DNA of 64,000 nt from Raphanus sativus. Its lineage: Eukaryota > Streptophyta > Magnoliopsida > Brassicales > Brassicaceae. A program made the translations under genes and the position numbers. Below, in pieces: positions 10,800 through 22,521 of this stretch. Numbering within the stretch: the first letter of the stretch is position 1; each line of letters begins with the position of its first letter. The stretch spans positions 30,913,288 through 30,977,287 of the forward strand of contig NC_079519.1 of the NCBI RefSeq assembly GCF_000801105.2, read 5' to 3'. The notes below the pieces were generated by a model. The model had not been told where the DNA came from. It did not search any database and saw only the letters and a list, made by a program, of their open reading frames with translations.

Positions 10800-11486
10800 T
10801 TCCATGACAGGGATCTTTCTGGAGCTAGTAGGATCCATGAGGTGGCAAAGAAACTTAGGAGCCCCAAAAGTTAAAGGAATCCCATATCTTCGGAAGCCAC
10901 ACCATACACCTAAACAGATAGAAGCATATCATAAGGAAACATTGCAGCTGATATACCTTGTAAAACCTCCACTTAGACGCACCTGAATAGAGAACAGAAA
11001 AATAGAATACGGACCTTTCCTGATTTGCAGAGTGCAGCACATTGCGCTCCTGCTTCAGAAGTGGCCTGTATGTACAAAAACGCATCAGTCTCTCAAGAAA
11101 CAGTTTGAGCATCATTCAAGAAACTAAGTCTTACCGTTTAGCCAGTTCTTGCCTCTTTAACTCCCGGGGATTCCCATCAAAGACATAGCTGTAACAAAAA
11201 CATTCTGAAGAAAAAGTAATAGTAAAAAGTAAACCACCACAGAGAAAGTAATGTGGAAGAAGAAGAACATTACACAGGCTTGAATTGATTCCAGCTTCGA
11301 GAAGACGAATGGTACGATTAAACATCCCTTGTAAACGGCTACATGCACACAAAAAAAACAAACGTAACATTAGAACTCACAAAGAAAGAGAGAGATAGAT
11401 ATAAATGTGGAAACAGAGAAAGAAAGAGTAACCTTAGTGACTTCACCAGCTTCATTGGTGAGCATTTCAGTCCCAGCTCTCTGTTC
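10800..11486 (-). pseudogene. FEN1: flap endonuclease FEN1 pseudogene
   Basis: Reading the minus strand gives ordered pieces of plant FEN1: RAGTEMLTNEAGEVT (about 11480-11435), [17 protein letters not shown] (about 11340-11285), [18 protein letters not shown] (about 11190-11137), ATSEAGAQCAALCKSGK (about 11067-11016) and VYGVASEDM...[24 protein letters not shown] (10910-10800). FEN1 removes Okazaki flaps. The copy is dead: the first exon (MGIKGL... active-site Asp) is absent, about 70 residues between ELAKR and the ATSEA block are missing, the ATSEAEAQ Glu is Gly here, and extra bases after SEDM cause a frameshift and a stop. Everything after VMEF is missing. Gene order (germin-like, FEN1, PAE10) matches Arabidopsis At5g26700-26670, so this is the decayed positional orthologue, not a transposed piece. 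Confidence 0.8.
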
Positions 11487-12192
11487 ACTCAAAAGAGGTC
11501 ATCAAGCTGTTTACGTCCATGGGCTTTAGTCCTCAGTTTATTTTATGATAATTTAGCCCAACTAATAAGACATACTAAAACCCCTCACCAGTAACATCTT
11601 TGATTACTTCAGACTCAAGCAAAACAATGCTATTATTATGTTTGAAATTTTAAAGAACAACGTTGATAAACGGCGTTACATGATTACCAATTCCGTAATT
11701 ACCGGCCATGATTAAAACCATTAAGACAGATTGATTAGGTTTGTGTTTAAAGCTATTAATTGAGTAAATTAGTGAGTACTTATATTACATATGTTTGTAT
11801 GGTTTCTGTTTTGTTTAATGATGTGTGTTACAAGTATGAATCAACATTTAGTAAAAAAAAGATGGTTTCCGTGTCTTCATTAGGATTACTAATCATAAAT
11901 ATTAGGATAATCAACTAAATTAAGAAAAACTAAGGTGTACTGAGATTCCAAACGTGAATCCAGCCTTCAAATCTTTTCTTCTTTTTGTTCTTTTTTCTTA
12001 AAACAGTCTTCTTCACACTCACTTCTCCACTGCTCCGTCCTGTCTCTTTCTTCATAAAAGCTGAAACATAGTTTGATTCTTTCAGTACAACACATGCAAG
12101 TTCTTGCCTTTTGTCTGAAATCCTTTTAAAGTCTCTTCTTTTTTCCCCACTCTTAAGCGTTTCTTACTCTGAGAAAAACAGAGTAAGAGACA
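11487..12192. other. intergenic, promoter of the pectin acetylesterase
   Basis: AT-rich with a T/C-rich leader (about 11970-12180). No other feature seen. Confidence 0.4.
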
Positions 12193-15100
12193 ATGAGGAA
12201 GCTTTTCTTGTTGGGTTTTGTGGTCACAGGACTGATTCTTGTTACTGAGGCAAATGGGTATTTAGAGTTCAATGTCACAGAGTTTGATCAAATTGAGGAG
12301 ATAGAGTATGGTTTCTCCAAATCTATCTCCAGTATCAACCCATTGATGGTCGGCCTCACACTTATCAGAGGAGCTGATGCCAAAGGAGCTGGTACTTCTT
12401 ACTCTCTCTATCTCTCTGCTTTACTTCAGTTCATTTACACAAAAATGGTTTTGCTGAATGTCTAAGATGGTTAGTTGCATTTTAAAGTAAGTTGCTTTCA
12501 GGTTTTGGAATGTGACGCACATTACATCAAATATTATATCCTAGAAACAGAACAGTGTTTGGAATCTATATGTGATCTTGTTTGAATCTTTGTTTACAGT
12601 TTGTTTGGATGGAACATTGCCTGGATATCATTTACACCGTGGACATGGATCAGGAGCCAATAGCTGGCTAATTCAATTAGAGGTTAGCAAAAAAAAAGAG
12701 TTCTTAGAGATCATACATTTTCATTTTTTTAAATGTGTGTTGATATTGAAAAAATGTGGAAAAAGGGAGGAGGATGGTGTGACAACATTAGGAACTGTGT
12801 ATACCGAAAGAAGAGTCGTCGTGGATCCTCTAACTATATGGAGAAACAGATTCAGTTTACAGGAATACTTAGCGATAAAGCTCAAGAAAATCCAGGTTCT
12901 TTGTCTTCATTCTTTCTATAATCAGTAAAGATCTTGAAGAAACAACTACTATATTTTTAAAACCTTTTTTTGGTAATGTTCATTCAGATTTTTTCAACTG
13001 GAATAGAGTTAAGCTTCGTTACTGTGATGGTGGTTCCTTCAGTGGTGATAGTCAGAACGAGGTTGAGCTTTGTCTTAGAGATCATACATTTCATTCTCTT
13101 TAGGAAAAATATCCAAAATAGCACTTTCTATAAATTTATCCCCAAAATAGCACCCAAATGTACATATTCCCAGAATAACACTCATTTGCCAAAAAAAAAA
13201 AAAATTACTCCAACTCCTAAACTCTAACCCACTTAAATACTAAACCCTAAATTCAAATATAAAATATATTTTTGTTTTTATCTTTAATAAATGCTATTTT
13301 GAGAATATTCTTTTCTTTTTGTGTGCTAATTTTGTCATAAAAACATGATTCAACGCTATTTGAGGTATTTAGTGTTAAAAAAAGAGTGAATTGGCTAGAT
13401 ATACAAAAGAAACATAGATATCATGTAACTGCCAAAAACAGTAAAACTTTGAGGTTCATTGTGACGATGAAGTGAGTAAAACCTTGAGGCAAAAGCAGTG
13501 TCAACAGTGTGTTTAGATAGATCACTAAATATGGTAAATTGTATGAGTATGGAGTGCAAATTCTCTTTAAAAAAAGCTATTTGAGGTATTTTTTTCTTTT
13601 TTTTTTAAATGCAACTCTTTTCAGGCTGCAGGGCTTCAGTTTAGAAGAGAAAGGATATGGAGAGTAGCAATGGATGATTTGAAGGCGAAGGGAATGCAAA
13701 AGGCCAAACAGGTATATATATGTTCACTTTGTCCTTGCTTTGCTTTATTTTATAGTCTTGTCTTTACATTGTTCTTAACTTGCTTCATACTCTTCAGGCA
13801 CTTCTATCTGGATGCTCTGCAGGTGGTCTAGCAGTGATTTTACGCTGTGATGAATTCAGTAACTTGTTTTCAACCACTACCAAAGTCAAGTGCTTAAGCG
13901 ATGCAGGCTTCTTCTTGGACACGTAAGTTCCTTCTTCTCAAAGTCAGCTTTGTATCTGTTACTGAACCGTTTGTAATTCCATGATTAAAGGCCTGATGTG
14001 TCCGGTGGCCACACCATTAGGAATCTATATGACGGTGTAGTGCAGTTGCAGGTGTCTTGTTCTTACCTCATCTTCACATTAGAAACTTCATAAAATGATG
14101 TTTACTTTAATAAAGTAATGAATCTTGCAGGGAGTGAGGAACAATCTGCCACATATGTGCACAGACCATCTCAACCCAACTTCTGTAAGCTCTTATTACT
14201 TCTCTGTTGTATATAAAGCTCAAAAGCTAACATGTTTTATCTCTTGGTGACAGTGTTTCTTCCCTCAAAACTTGATCAGTGAGATGAAAACCCCTCTATT
14301 TATAGTCAATGCAGCTTATGATATTTGGCAGGTGACATTTCTTGTTCTTCATGTTTATTGAAAGTAACCATTTATGTGTGTGTGTTTTAATTTTGACTGA
14401 TTTGTTTTAACAGATTCAAAGCAGTCTTGCTCCACCAAGTGCAGATCCTAGTGGTTACTGGCATGAATGCAGATTAAACCATGGAAGATGCACTCCAGCA
14501 CAGATACTGTTCTTACAAGGTCGAACCATCATCTGAAAAGTTCCCAACTTACTTTTAAAGTGAAATGACCAGACCTCTCACCACTTTTGGTTATGCTGTT
14601 TCTTTAAACAGGGTTTAGAGACCAGATGCTGAGAGCTGTGAGTGGATTCTCAAATGCAAAAAAGAACGGTTTGTTTATAAACTCATGTTTTGCTCATTGC
14701 CAAACCGAAAAGCAAGACACTTGGTTCGCTGATGGTTCTCCTGTTATCAACAAGAAGGTAAGAAGCACTTCCTGTGCATTTTGCCTTGTGAAGTTATGCG
14801 TTTACGTTACATTTCTCAAGTCATTTAATGATAAGAGATTGTTTGTAATCCGTTTATGATCCGCCCAACCTCCCACTCTTGTATTCAATATAGAATGAAC
14901 ACAAGCCAATACAATGTACTTCTCAAGACGTCTCACACGTCGAGAGCCTGAGATCAGACCTTCTAGTCTATAGATCTTTACAATACTCAAAAGCTACTTC
15001 ACTCAACCAACAGACTCTTATTTATAATACTTCCTAAAACGTAACTGACTCTAACGGCTTGTAACTTCCGTTGTAACAAACTCAATCCACGTCAGCATTA

Positions 15101-18100
15101 ATCCCTTCAAGCTCCTCATCTCTTCCTCCTATCTTACTCCTCTTCTTTCTGTAGTATACTCTCCAAGGCTTATCATTACCCCCCCCCAATCAAACTGAGC
15201 TTGTCCTCAAGCTCAAACGCAGGAAAATCCCTCTTCAGATCACGAACTCTCATCCACGATGTCTCGTGAACTGGTAAGCCTCTCCACTGCACTGAAACCT
15301 CCAAATGCCCTTCATCGTCGTAACGATAGCTAGCCAAAGCTTCTGGCTCCAAAACAAACTCAGCACTGTCAGATAGTGACGATGGTAATTCCAGAACTGA
15401 GTGATTCTTCCCCAAAACCGGTTTCAGTTGTGAAACGTGAAACACGGAATGTATCTTGCAGTCTTCTGGAAGTTGTAAACGGTAAGCCACAGGACCTACT
15501 CTCTCCAAGACCGTAAACGGACCGTAATACTTCGCAGCCAGCTTCCTGCAGATAGTCTTTGACAAGGATTTTTGGCGATAAGGTCGTAGTTTCAAGAACA
15601 CAGACGATCCCACCTCGAACTTAAGGTCACGACGATGCTTATCAGCACTGTCCTTCATAGCTGCCTGTGCCTTGATCAAGAATTCCTTCGCCTGACGCAA
15701 CATCTCATCTCGCTCCTTCAATACCACTTCAAGTTCATAGTTTGTTGTTGATCCCTCCTCATACTGCAGCAAGGATGGCGGTTCACGCCCATAAACCAGT
15801 TTGAAAGGAGACGTATGTGTCGAGGTATGGTACGAAGTATTATACCAATACTCACACCAAGACAGAAACTTGAACCATTGCTTCGGGTTAGCAGAAGTGA
15901 AACATCTCAAGTAAGCTTCGAGACAACGATTCACCACCTCGGTTTGGCCATCACTTTGAGGATGATAAGCCGTGCTAAACTTGAGAGTGGTTCCGGCTAA
16001 TCGAAAGCATTCCTTCCAGAACTTGCTGAGAAAAACTCGATCTCGATCAGAGATAATGGAGACAGGATAACCATGTAATCTGACCACTTCACGAGTAAAT
16101 TTCTCTGCCACTGAGGTTGCAGTATACGGGTGCTTCAGAGCAATGAAGTGAGCATATTTGCTCAAGCGATCCACCACTACCATGATCACCGAAAAGCCCT
16201 CTGATTTCGGCAATGCATCAATGAAATCCATTGAAACTTCAGACCAGATCATAGTAGGAAGTGGGATTGGTTGTAAAAGACCACCAGGATTCATTGTTGA
16301 GTATTTGTGGGTCTGGCAGATAGTACACTCCGATACGTATCGTTGAACATCGTCTTTTAACTTAGACCAATGGAACAATCTTTGAATCCTCTTGATTGTT
16401 TTCAACACGCCAGAATGCCCGCCAAATACCCCGTCATGATATTCCTGGAGTATACTTTCTATATACTTTGATGTCTTAGGAAGAACCAATCGACCTTTAT
16501 AGAACAGACGACCCTTGATGATTGTGTGATGCTTCTTCTCACTTTTCCCTTGGATCAAATCTTGAATCTCCTGCTGTAAGGTCGTATCTGAGTCAATCTC
16601 TTCAAAGAGGTCTTGCATCTGCAAGTTTGAAGAGACTGTCAACGCACACAAAAGACTGTTACTGTCAAAGCAGGGCTCTTGTTGAATACGAGAAAGACCA
16701 TCTGCTGCTTTGTTTTCTACACCCGCCTTGTATATGATCTCAAAGTCAAAACCAAGCAACTTGGTAAGCCACTTTTGATAGTCCATAGAAACGTCCCTCT
16801 GCTCCAACAAAAATTTTAAACTCTTCTGGTCAGTGTATACTAAGAACCGTCTCCCCATGAGATAATGTTTCCAACGCTGCACTGCGAGCACGATTGCCAT
16901 GAGTTCTCGTTCGTAAATCGGCTTCAACTGTTCTCTGTCTGTTAATGCCTTACTGAAATAGCAAATAGGCCTGTGGTTTTGCATTAAAACAGCTCCCAAC
17001 CCAAACCCAGACGCATCTGCTTCAACCACAAACATCTCCTGGAAATTCGGTAAACAGAGTACTGGTGCAGTAGACATAGCCAGCTTCAACTGATCAAACG
17101 CAACCTGAGATTTGCCAGACCAATCGAAACTGTCTTTCTTCAATAAATCTGTCAAAGGTCTTGCTATAACGCCATATCCAAGAACAAACCTTCTGTAATA
17201 TCCTGTTAACCCCAAGAATCCTCTTAAGCTCTTAATCGATCGTGGAGAAGGCCAAGATTGCATTGCTTCCGTCTTTGCAGGATCAGTAGAAACCCCCTCT
17301 TTCGATATAATGTGACCCAAGTAGTCAATGTGATCTTGAACAAACGAGCATTTCTTGCGGTTAGCTAGTAAAGAGTGTGATCTTAAAGTCTCCAAAACCA
17401 GTTTCAGATGTTCACTATGTTCCTCCACTGAGTTGCTATATACCAAGATATCGTCAAAGAAAACCAGAACAAACCTTCTGAGATAAGGTTTGAAAATAGC
17501 GTTCATCAGAGACTGGAACGTAGCCGGTGCATTACTGAGTCCAAACGGCATGACCACGAACTCGTAGTGTCCCTCATGTGTCCTGAAAGCAGTCTTTTCG
17601 ATGTCCTCTTCACTCATTCTAATTTGGTGATACCCAGAACGTAGATCCAATTTTGAGAATACCGAAGCTCCATGAAGTTCATCTAACAGCTGATCAATAA
17701 CTGGTATGGGAAACTTGTCTGGAATTGTGATCTTGTTTAAACCTCTGTAATCGATACAAAAACGCCACCCACCATCTTTCTTTTTAACCAGCAATATTGG
17801 ACTTGCATACGGACTTCTGCTGTGTCTGATCACTCCTGACTCCAACATTTGCTGCACCATCTGTTCAATTACTGTCATGTGAGCGTGAGGATATCGATAG
17901 GGCCGAACTGCTACTGCTTTAGACCCCTCTACTAGACGAATGCTGTGCTCAAATCCTCTCATCGGTGGAAGCTGTGTTGGTTCTTGAAACACTGATTCGT
18001 ACTGCTCTAACACTTCCTTTATCTTCTCAGGTAACTGGATGGTAGGCTTCAACTCTGCAGATCCTGTAACACCAACTTCCTGAAACTCCAACCCTGAGTC

Positions 18101-20306
18101 AATAGATGCCAACAACGAAGCTTTTGAGTTTAAAGAACGATCTCCCATCAAAGTTACTCTCCCTTTAGTAGTTAAGAATGAAAGTTCTTGATTCTCCCAG
18201 TCAACCTCGCATCTTCCTAACGTTCTTAACCATTGCACTCCCAACACTACATCCACACTTCCAGGATCCAACACCAGAAAATCTGATCTGATAGTCACCT
18301 CCTGTAATTGTAGAGTAACTCCCTTACAGATGCCAGAACCGTTCACTGTGATACCCGTTCCCACTAACACTTTGAATGAAGAACGGTTTTCTTCTTTCAG
18401 ATGAGCTTTCTCTAATATTTCCGGAGACAAAAAATTGTGAGTTGCCCCACTATCAATGAGCACCACTACTTTAGTTTTGCCAATCAACCCTTCTACTTTC
18501 ATTGTCGTAGGAGATGACCATCCCATGTATGAATATAACGACATCTCCATAACCTCTGTAGTAGTACCCTGTAGCTCTTCGCAAGAATCATGAAATTCTT
18601 CATCAATAATCTCCATTTCACAACCGTGAGCCACAACCATCACTTGAAGACTTTTGTTTTTACAGACACTGTTGTGAGCTCGAGTCCATTTCTCATCGCA
18701 AAAGAAACAGAGGCCATTCTTTTTCTTGTGCTCATATTCAGCATCTGAAAGTTTTACTCTATTCTGAGGCTTCACAGGAGCTACATAAGCAGCTTGTTTC
18801 CCTCCAGTATCAGGTTGTTTAGCTTTGTTGTTCCACGATTGATTTGTTGGATTCGCCAAGGATTTAAAATTGGAACTTGTTGCTTGTTTGTTAGCTCGAG
18901 TCTCGTTGTTCTTCATTGAGGCAAACAAACGGCAAAACTCACTATCTTCCATCTTTAAAACCGCTTGAATGTGATCCGATAACGTGCGTGGTTCCTTCAT
19001 CATCACCACTTCTTTCATTTCTCTCTTCAGTCCGTTGAAAAATATATCGATCTTGTGAGCTTCAGCTACCTTAACCTGAGAGGCTAGATCCTGAAATTCT
19101 CGAACATACTCGCCTATTGACCCCGTTTGTTGAATACTGAACAGACGTTTCCCAGGAGTTTTCTCAAAAGACTCTGCAAATCTGGCTAATAGTCGTCGCT
19201 TGAAATCAAACCAGTCAGTGAAGTCTCCATACTCGATCTCGTAGTTAAACCAGCACAGAGCATCTTCCTCCAAACTCAGAGAAGCTAACTCCAGCTGATA
19301 CTCAGGAGTCGATTTCATCACTCGAAAGTATCGTTCTGCTTGAGCTATCCAACCAAAAGGATTCACACCAGAGAATATCGGCATCTCAACTTTCTTATAT
19401 AAACCTTTCCGATCATCGATTCTCTGATCTACATTCCGATAACCTAGCTCAGATTCCTTCCGGTACTGTTCGAAATGACGAGGAGATACCTGATTCAGAT
19501 TCTGTGGATCTTGCTGCGTCAGATTCGCATTGCTCGATTCAGGTTGTGAGGATCGTTGAGTTTGTTGTTGGAGCGAAGCAATGAAGGATTGGAGCGTCGA
19601 TTCCAAACTCGTGAATCTGACATCCATCTTTGCCTCCATCGATTGAGTGTTCACCTCCGTCACTGCGATGAATCTGTTAAGGCGTTCGTCAAGGTTATCG
19701 AATCGCCGTCGTAGATCGTCAACGTTATCGTCTAACGCTCCGATACGCTGCATCGATTCCTCTGCCGCCGTCGATCTCGTCATCATCTTCCGATCGCGAG
19801 CTCCGAGCTGCTCACCGCACCAAATGATAAGAGATTGTTTGTAATCCGTTTATGATCCGCCCAACCTCCCACTCTTGTATTCAATATAGAATGAACACAA
19901 GCCAATACAATGTACTTCTCAAGACGTCTCACACGTCGAGAGCCTGAGATCAGACCTTCTAGTCTATAGATCTTTACAATACTCAAAAGCTACTTCACTC
20001 AACCAACAGACTCTTATTTATAATACTTCCTAAAACGTAACTGACTCTAACGGCTTGTAACTTCCGTTGTAACAAACTCAATCCACGTCAGCATTAATCC
20101 CTTCAAGCTCCTCATCTCTTCCTCCTATCTTACTCCTCTTCTTTCTGTAGTATACTCTCCAAGGCTTATCATTTATTCTTTGTTGAAACTGAGGTTAGGC
20201 GGTGGCGGTAGCGGTTGGAGATTGGTATTTTGATAGAGCAGAAGTGAAGCTAATAGATTGTCCATACCCGTGTGATGGGAGCTGCCACAATCTTGTCTTC
20301 AGATGA
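12193..20306 (+). CDS. PAE10: pectin acetylesterase (PAE10-like), with a retrotransposon in its last intron
   Basis: Twelve exons: 12193-12391, 12600-12682, 12766-12895, 12988-13061, 13625-13711, 13798-13922, 13991-14051, 14131-14184, 14254-14331, 14414-14519, 14612-14757, 20199-20306. They sum to 1251 bp, 416 residues, with no stop. The enzyme removes acetyl groups from homogalacturonan in the wall. A signal peptide ([20 protein letters not shown]) precedes the GGGWC oxyanion motif, the nucleophile motif [17 protein letters not shown] (Asp) and NSCFAHCQ (His), so the catalytic triad is intact. The last exon encodes [20 protein letters not shown]. The last intron is 5.44 kb because of an antisense Ty3 element; without it about 98 bp remain. 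Intron 4 holds two further insertions. Synteny supports At5g26670. Whether the long intron is spliced efficiently is unknown. Confidence 0.9.
13103..13314. mobile_element. degenerate TIR element (MITE-like) in PAE10 intron 4
   Basis: Ends GGAAAAATATCCAAAATAGC and, read inward from the other side, AAAAGAATATTCTCAAAATAGC, an imperfect inverted pair. The interior carries TAAACCCTAAATT-type words common in Brassicaceae MITEs. Target duplication not resolved. Confidence 0.45.
13355..13591 (+). mobile_element. 205-bp retroposon with 16-bp target duplication
   Basis: GCTATTTGAGGTATTT is present exactly at 13355-13370 and 13576-13591. The insert 13371-13575 ends in an A-run. It has no clear Pol III A or B box and no open frame, so it is either a truncated unknown retroposon or a copied piece of RNA. 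It sits in PAE10 intron 4. Confidence 0.65.
14829..15175 (-). repeat. 3' LTR of the Ty3 element
   Basis: 347 bp, TG...CA ends, matches the LTR at 19825-20171 throughout by eye. Confidence 0.93.
15176..19786 (-). CDS. Ty3 Gag-Pol polyprotein
   Basis: One frame of 1536 residues carries all element functions. Approximate order: Gag (1-400) with a coiled N-terminus, a retrotransposon gag fold ([17 protein letters not shown]) and a variant zinc knuckle (CFFCDEKW...H..C); aspartic protease near 440 ([13 protein letters not shown]); reverse transcriptase 625-830 with FFDDILVYS near 778; RNase H near 920 ([15 protein letters not shown]); integrase with an HHCC finger ending CTICQTHK near 1153 and the DDE core ([29 protein letters not shown]); a GPF/Y-like region and a terminal chromodomain-like segment ([19 protein letters not shown]) near 1490-1515. 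The stop codon abuts the LTR and the polypurine tract encodes the last Gly residues. No frameshift or stop, so the element may be autonomous. Confidence 0.93.
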   Translation of the reverse strand: MMTRSTAAEESMQRIGALDDNVDDLRRRFDNLDERLNRFIAVTEVNTQSMEAKMDVRFTSLESTLQSFIASLQQQTQRSSQPESSNANLTQQDPQNLNQVSPRHFEQYRKESELGYRNVDQRIDDRKGLYKKVEMPIFSGVNPFGWIAQAERYFRVMKSTPEYQLELASLSLEEDALCWFNYEIEYGDFTDWFDFKRRLLARFAESFEKTPGKRLFSIQQTGSIGEYVREFQDLASQVKVAEAHKIDIFFNGLKREMKEVVMMKEPRTLSDHIQAVLKMEDSEFCRLFASMKNNETRANKQATSSNFKSLANPTNQSWNNKAKQPDTGGKQAAYVAPVKPQNRVKLSDAEYEHKKKNGLCFFCDEKWTRAHNSVCKNKSLQVMVVAHGCEMEIIDEEFHDSCEELQGTTTEVMEMSLYSYMGWSSPTTMKVEGLIGKTKVVVLIDSGATHNFLSPEILEKAHLKEENRSSFKVLVGTGITVNGSGICKGVTLQLQEVTIRSDFLVLDPGSVDVVLGVQWLRTLGRCEVDWENQELSFLTTKGRVTLMGDRSLNSKASLLASIDSGLEFQEVGVTGSAELKPTIQLPEKIKEVLEQYESVFQEPTQLPPMRGFEHSIRLVEGSKAVAVRPYRYPHAHMTVIEQMVQQMLESGVIRHSRSPYASPILLVKKKDGGWRFCIDYRGLNKITIPDKFPIPVIDQLLDELHGASVFSKLDLRSGYHQIRMSEEDIEKTAFRTHEGHYEFVVMPFGLSNAPATFQSLMNAIFKPYLRRFVLVFFDDILVYSNSVEEHSEHLKLVLETLRSHSLLANRKKCSFVQDHIDYLGHIISKEGVSTDPAKTEAMQSWPSPRSIKSLRGFLGLTGYYRRFVLGYGVIARPLTDLLKKDSFDWSGKSQVAFDQLKLAMSTAPVLCLPNFQEMFVVEADASGFGLGAVLMQNHRPICYFSKALTDREQLKPIYERELMAIVLAVQRWKHYLMGRRFLVYTDQKSLKFLLEQRDVSMDYQKWLTKLLGFDFEIIYKAGVENKAADGLSRIQQEPCFDSNSLLCALTVSSNLQMQDLFEEIDSDTTLQQEIQDLIQGKSEKKHHTIIKGRLFYKGRLVLPKTSKYIESILQEYHDGVFGGHSGVLKTIKRIQRLFHWSKLKDDVQRYVSECTICQTHKYSTMNPGGLLQPIPLPTMIWSEVSMDFIDALPKSEGFSVIMVVVDRLSKYAHFIALKHPYTATSVAEKFTREVVRLHGYPVSIISDRDRVFLSKFWKECFRLAGTTLKFSTAYHPQSDGQTEVVNRCLEAYLRCFTSANPKQWFKFLSWCEYWYNTSYHTSTHTSPFKLVYGREPPSLLQYEEGSTTNYELEVVLKERDEMLRQAKEFLIKAQAAMKDSADKHRRDLKFEVGSSVFLKLRPYRQKSLSKTICRKLAAKYYGPFTVLERVGPVAYRLQLPEDCKIHSVFHVSQLKPVLGKNHSVLELPSSLSDSAEFVLEPEALASYRYDDEGHLEVSVQWRGLPVHETSWMRVRDLKRDFPAFELEDKLSLIGGG
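19825..20171 (-). repeat. 5' LTR of the Ty3 element
   Basis: 347 bp, promoter LTR of the minus-strand element, followed by the primer-binding site at about 19807-19822. Confidence 0.93.
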
Positions 20307-20490
20307 ATGAAATGGATGATCTTCTGATACTTTCTTTTTCTTTCATATCTTAGTGATCCTTTTGTATTTCATTTACTTCAATGGTTCTGTTTCCAGTACT
20401 GAATAATATACCAAAAATATATATATTTTCTTTCCACATTTAATATTGGCTTGAGCTTGAAGGCAAGTCTGAAAATGCTTTAAAAAGAAA

Positions 20491-21060
20491 AGAGGCTAGC
20501 CCCAAACTCAAGTTTCTAAACTAGTGGTGTGTATTATTGTCACCCTTTCAGATACAAGTTCATGAATGTGTTTGAGAGTTGTAGAGACTGTTCGAAATAA
20601 ATCAAGCAATCCAAGTCCAGAATAGTTTAAATGATTTAACTAAAATCCAAGTTCAGTTTATTTCAGCCAGTTTCTATTTTATTCGTCTCTACAATTCTCT
20701 AACACATTCCTGAAATTGTATATGAAATCTAGTGTTTTTAGCTATTTTTAACCGCTTTTTTATATCATGTTTTAGCTCTTTTAGTTGGCATTTTGAATCT
20801 CTAAGAGTTTGCATCGTACATTTATGGAAAACAGGTTTAGGAGTACTTAAATATATAGAATGGTTTAGAATTCAAAACTGAACAAAGAAAGGGGTATGGC
20901 GACTTGGAGAAAAAAACAGAAGGCACAGCAGTTTGTATAGTAGCCAAACCGCGGCCACTATGACAAGGCCACCATAGTGGTCTGCACAGCGGCCAAACCC
21001 AACCGCTATGACGATAGTACATATTACTAGTTAAGAAGCTTGATTTTAAGACTAGCCTCT
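20491..21060. mobile_element. TIR element with internal fold-back
   Basis: The left end AGAGGCTAGCCCCAAACTCA and the inverted right end AGAGGCTAGTCTTAAAATCA pair over about 45 bp, continuing through ACTAGT. A second inverted pair inside (about 20555-20600 against 20680-20720, GTGTTTGAGAGTTGTAGAGAC) forms a hairpin, perhaps a nested MITE. Superfamily unclear because no target duplication is seen. Confidence 0.55.
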
Positions 21061-21103
21061 TTGTTCAAGTGATTTAACTACAAAATCGATGAGCATTAAA
21101 ATG

Positions 21104-21162
21104 GACATACACTATTCTTTTTTTTTTTTCTTTTTTTTTTGTCGACAGACATACACTATTCT
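21104..21162. repeat. T-run micro-insertion with 15-bp direct repeats
   Basis: GACATACACTATTCT at 21104-21118 and 21148-21162 brackets 29 bases, nearly all T then GTCGACA. Confidence 0.75.
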
Positions 21163-21483
21163 ATAAACGTATTTTAGGTGACATAACCAGGTAACACTCA
21201 TTTGAGAAAGAAAAAAAAAAACAGGTCAGACTCAAGTCAGTGAGACGAGGTGTCAAAAGCCATGGATCATTGTTTTAGCAGAAAATGTTACACGAAAACA
21301 GTAATCTCACGTTTTAAATAATAGGTTCCCATGGCCATGATTGGTTGATAGTGGAGCTTTATAATATTGCCTCCAGACCGCTACATCGTTGTCTTCATCA
21401 ACAAGCTATAGGCTTTTTGTTTACGTTATCGTTATGGCCATATTAAAACGACAACCATCGTTTTAGAAAAATCTGATACAAAA

Positions 21484-21532
21484 ATACTCTATACAAAGCC
21501 GAGTTACAAAAAAAAAAAAAATACTCTATACA
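21484..21532. repeat. A-run micro-insertion with 12-bp direct repeats
   Basis: ATACTCTATACA at 21484-21495 and 21521-21532 brackets AAGCCGAGTTAC plus 13 A. Confidence 0.7.
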
Positions 21533-22369
21533 TATTTATATAAAGGGGAAATTTTACTTTTATAAAATGCTTTTAAAAAAATAAAAATCTAAAGACACGT
21601 TGAGAAACTTAAAAACAGCAATGATCGAATATTCATTTAATTTGATTTTAAAGTACTTTGTATTAAAATGACAAAAGTTGTTTAAAATAATTTTTTTATG
21701 TTTTAGCATTATAAAACCTGTGATTTTTTATTTATTTTAAATTTTATTTTATTAGAAAAATATAATTACTAAATTTAATAAACTTGTAGTTTTTAAATGT
21801 TATAGTCAAGTTTCTTGATTAACAATATGTCAATATATATGTGTATATATATCATAATTTTAAAGATAATTAATTATTTAAAATTATAATAAATTTTCTA
21901 ATTCACCCTAAAACGCTTAACATTTAATTAATTTCAAAATAATTTAAAATATTAGATTGTATATACCCTTTAGTATACATATAGTGACATTTTGTGATTG
22001 TAATATAGAAATGAAAGTTATGATTGAAGTAGGAGTGTAGGACCTCAATTATTTTGGCTCACATGCAAATTATAAGGTGTAAGCATAAAAAAAATACTTT
22101 CTGTCTTGAGAATGCAAACGATCAATTCATACACGCTTGCTTTTGAAAATTTTAGCGAATGCTTTGTATTTATCTTCTCATTCAAAAATCAGTCATTGGA
22201 GGAAATATTAAGTTTATTATAATTTTTGGCTTTGTATAACATCGGTTCGTCTCTTTTCATATAAGAAAAATATATAAAATATTGTAAATGATAATTTCCG
22301 TGCAAGATCACTGAATTCTTACTAAAATATCAAAGAAAAAATAGAAATACATCAATAATTTTTTGTGAA

Positions 22370-22521
22370 AAAATTATTGATTCATTGATGGCAAAATCAT
22401 TAATAAATTGGAATTAAAAGATAGCATCAAAGTTTTGAATAGTTTAAAATTATTGATTCATTGATGGCAAAATCATTAATAAATTGGAATTAAAAGATAG
22501 CATCAAAGTTTTGAATAGTTT
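22370..22521. repeat. 76-bp perfect tandem duplication
   Basis: The unit at 22370-22445 is repeated at once at 22446-22521 with no difference seen. No gene involved. Confidence 0.85.

Larger units (their letters stand above)
14829..20171 (-). mobile_element. young full-length Ty3 (gypsy) LTR retrotransposon, chromovirus (Reina-like)
   Basis: Two 347-bp LTRs (14829-15175 and 19825-20171) start TGATAAG and end CTTATCA. They look identical base for base. Inside are a polypurine tract (nine G then TAA next to the 14829-15175 LTR) and a primer-binding site beginning TGGTGCGGTGAGC next to the other LTR. Flanking 5-mers are TTTAA and TTTAT, an imperfect target duplication. Identical LTRs and an intact polyprotein imply recent insertion. 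Short LTRs, 5.3-kb length and a C-terminal chromodomain-like region suggest the Reina clade; clade call is moderate. Confidence 0.93.

Noticed and set aside
16522..16737. Plus-strand frames inside the Ty3 element
   Set aside because: Shadow frames of the minus-strand polyprotein.
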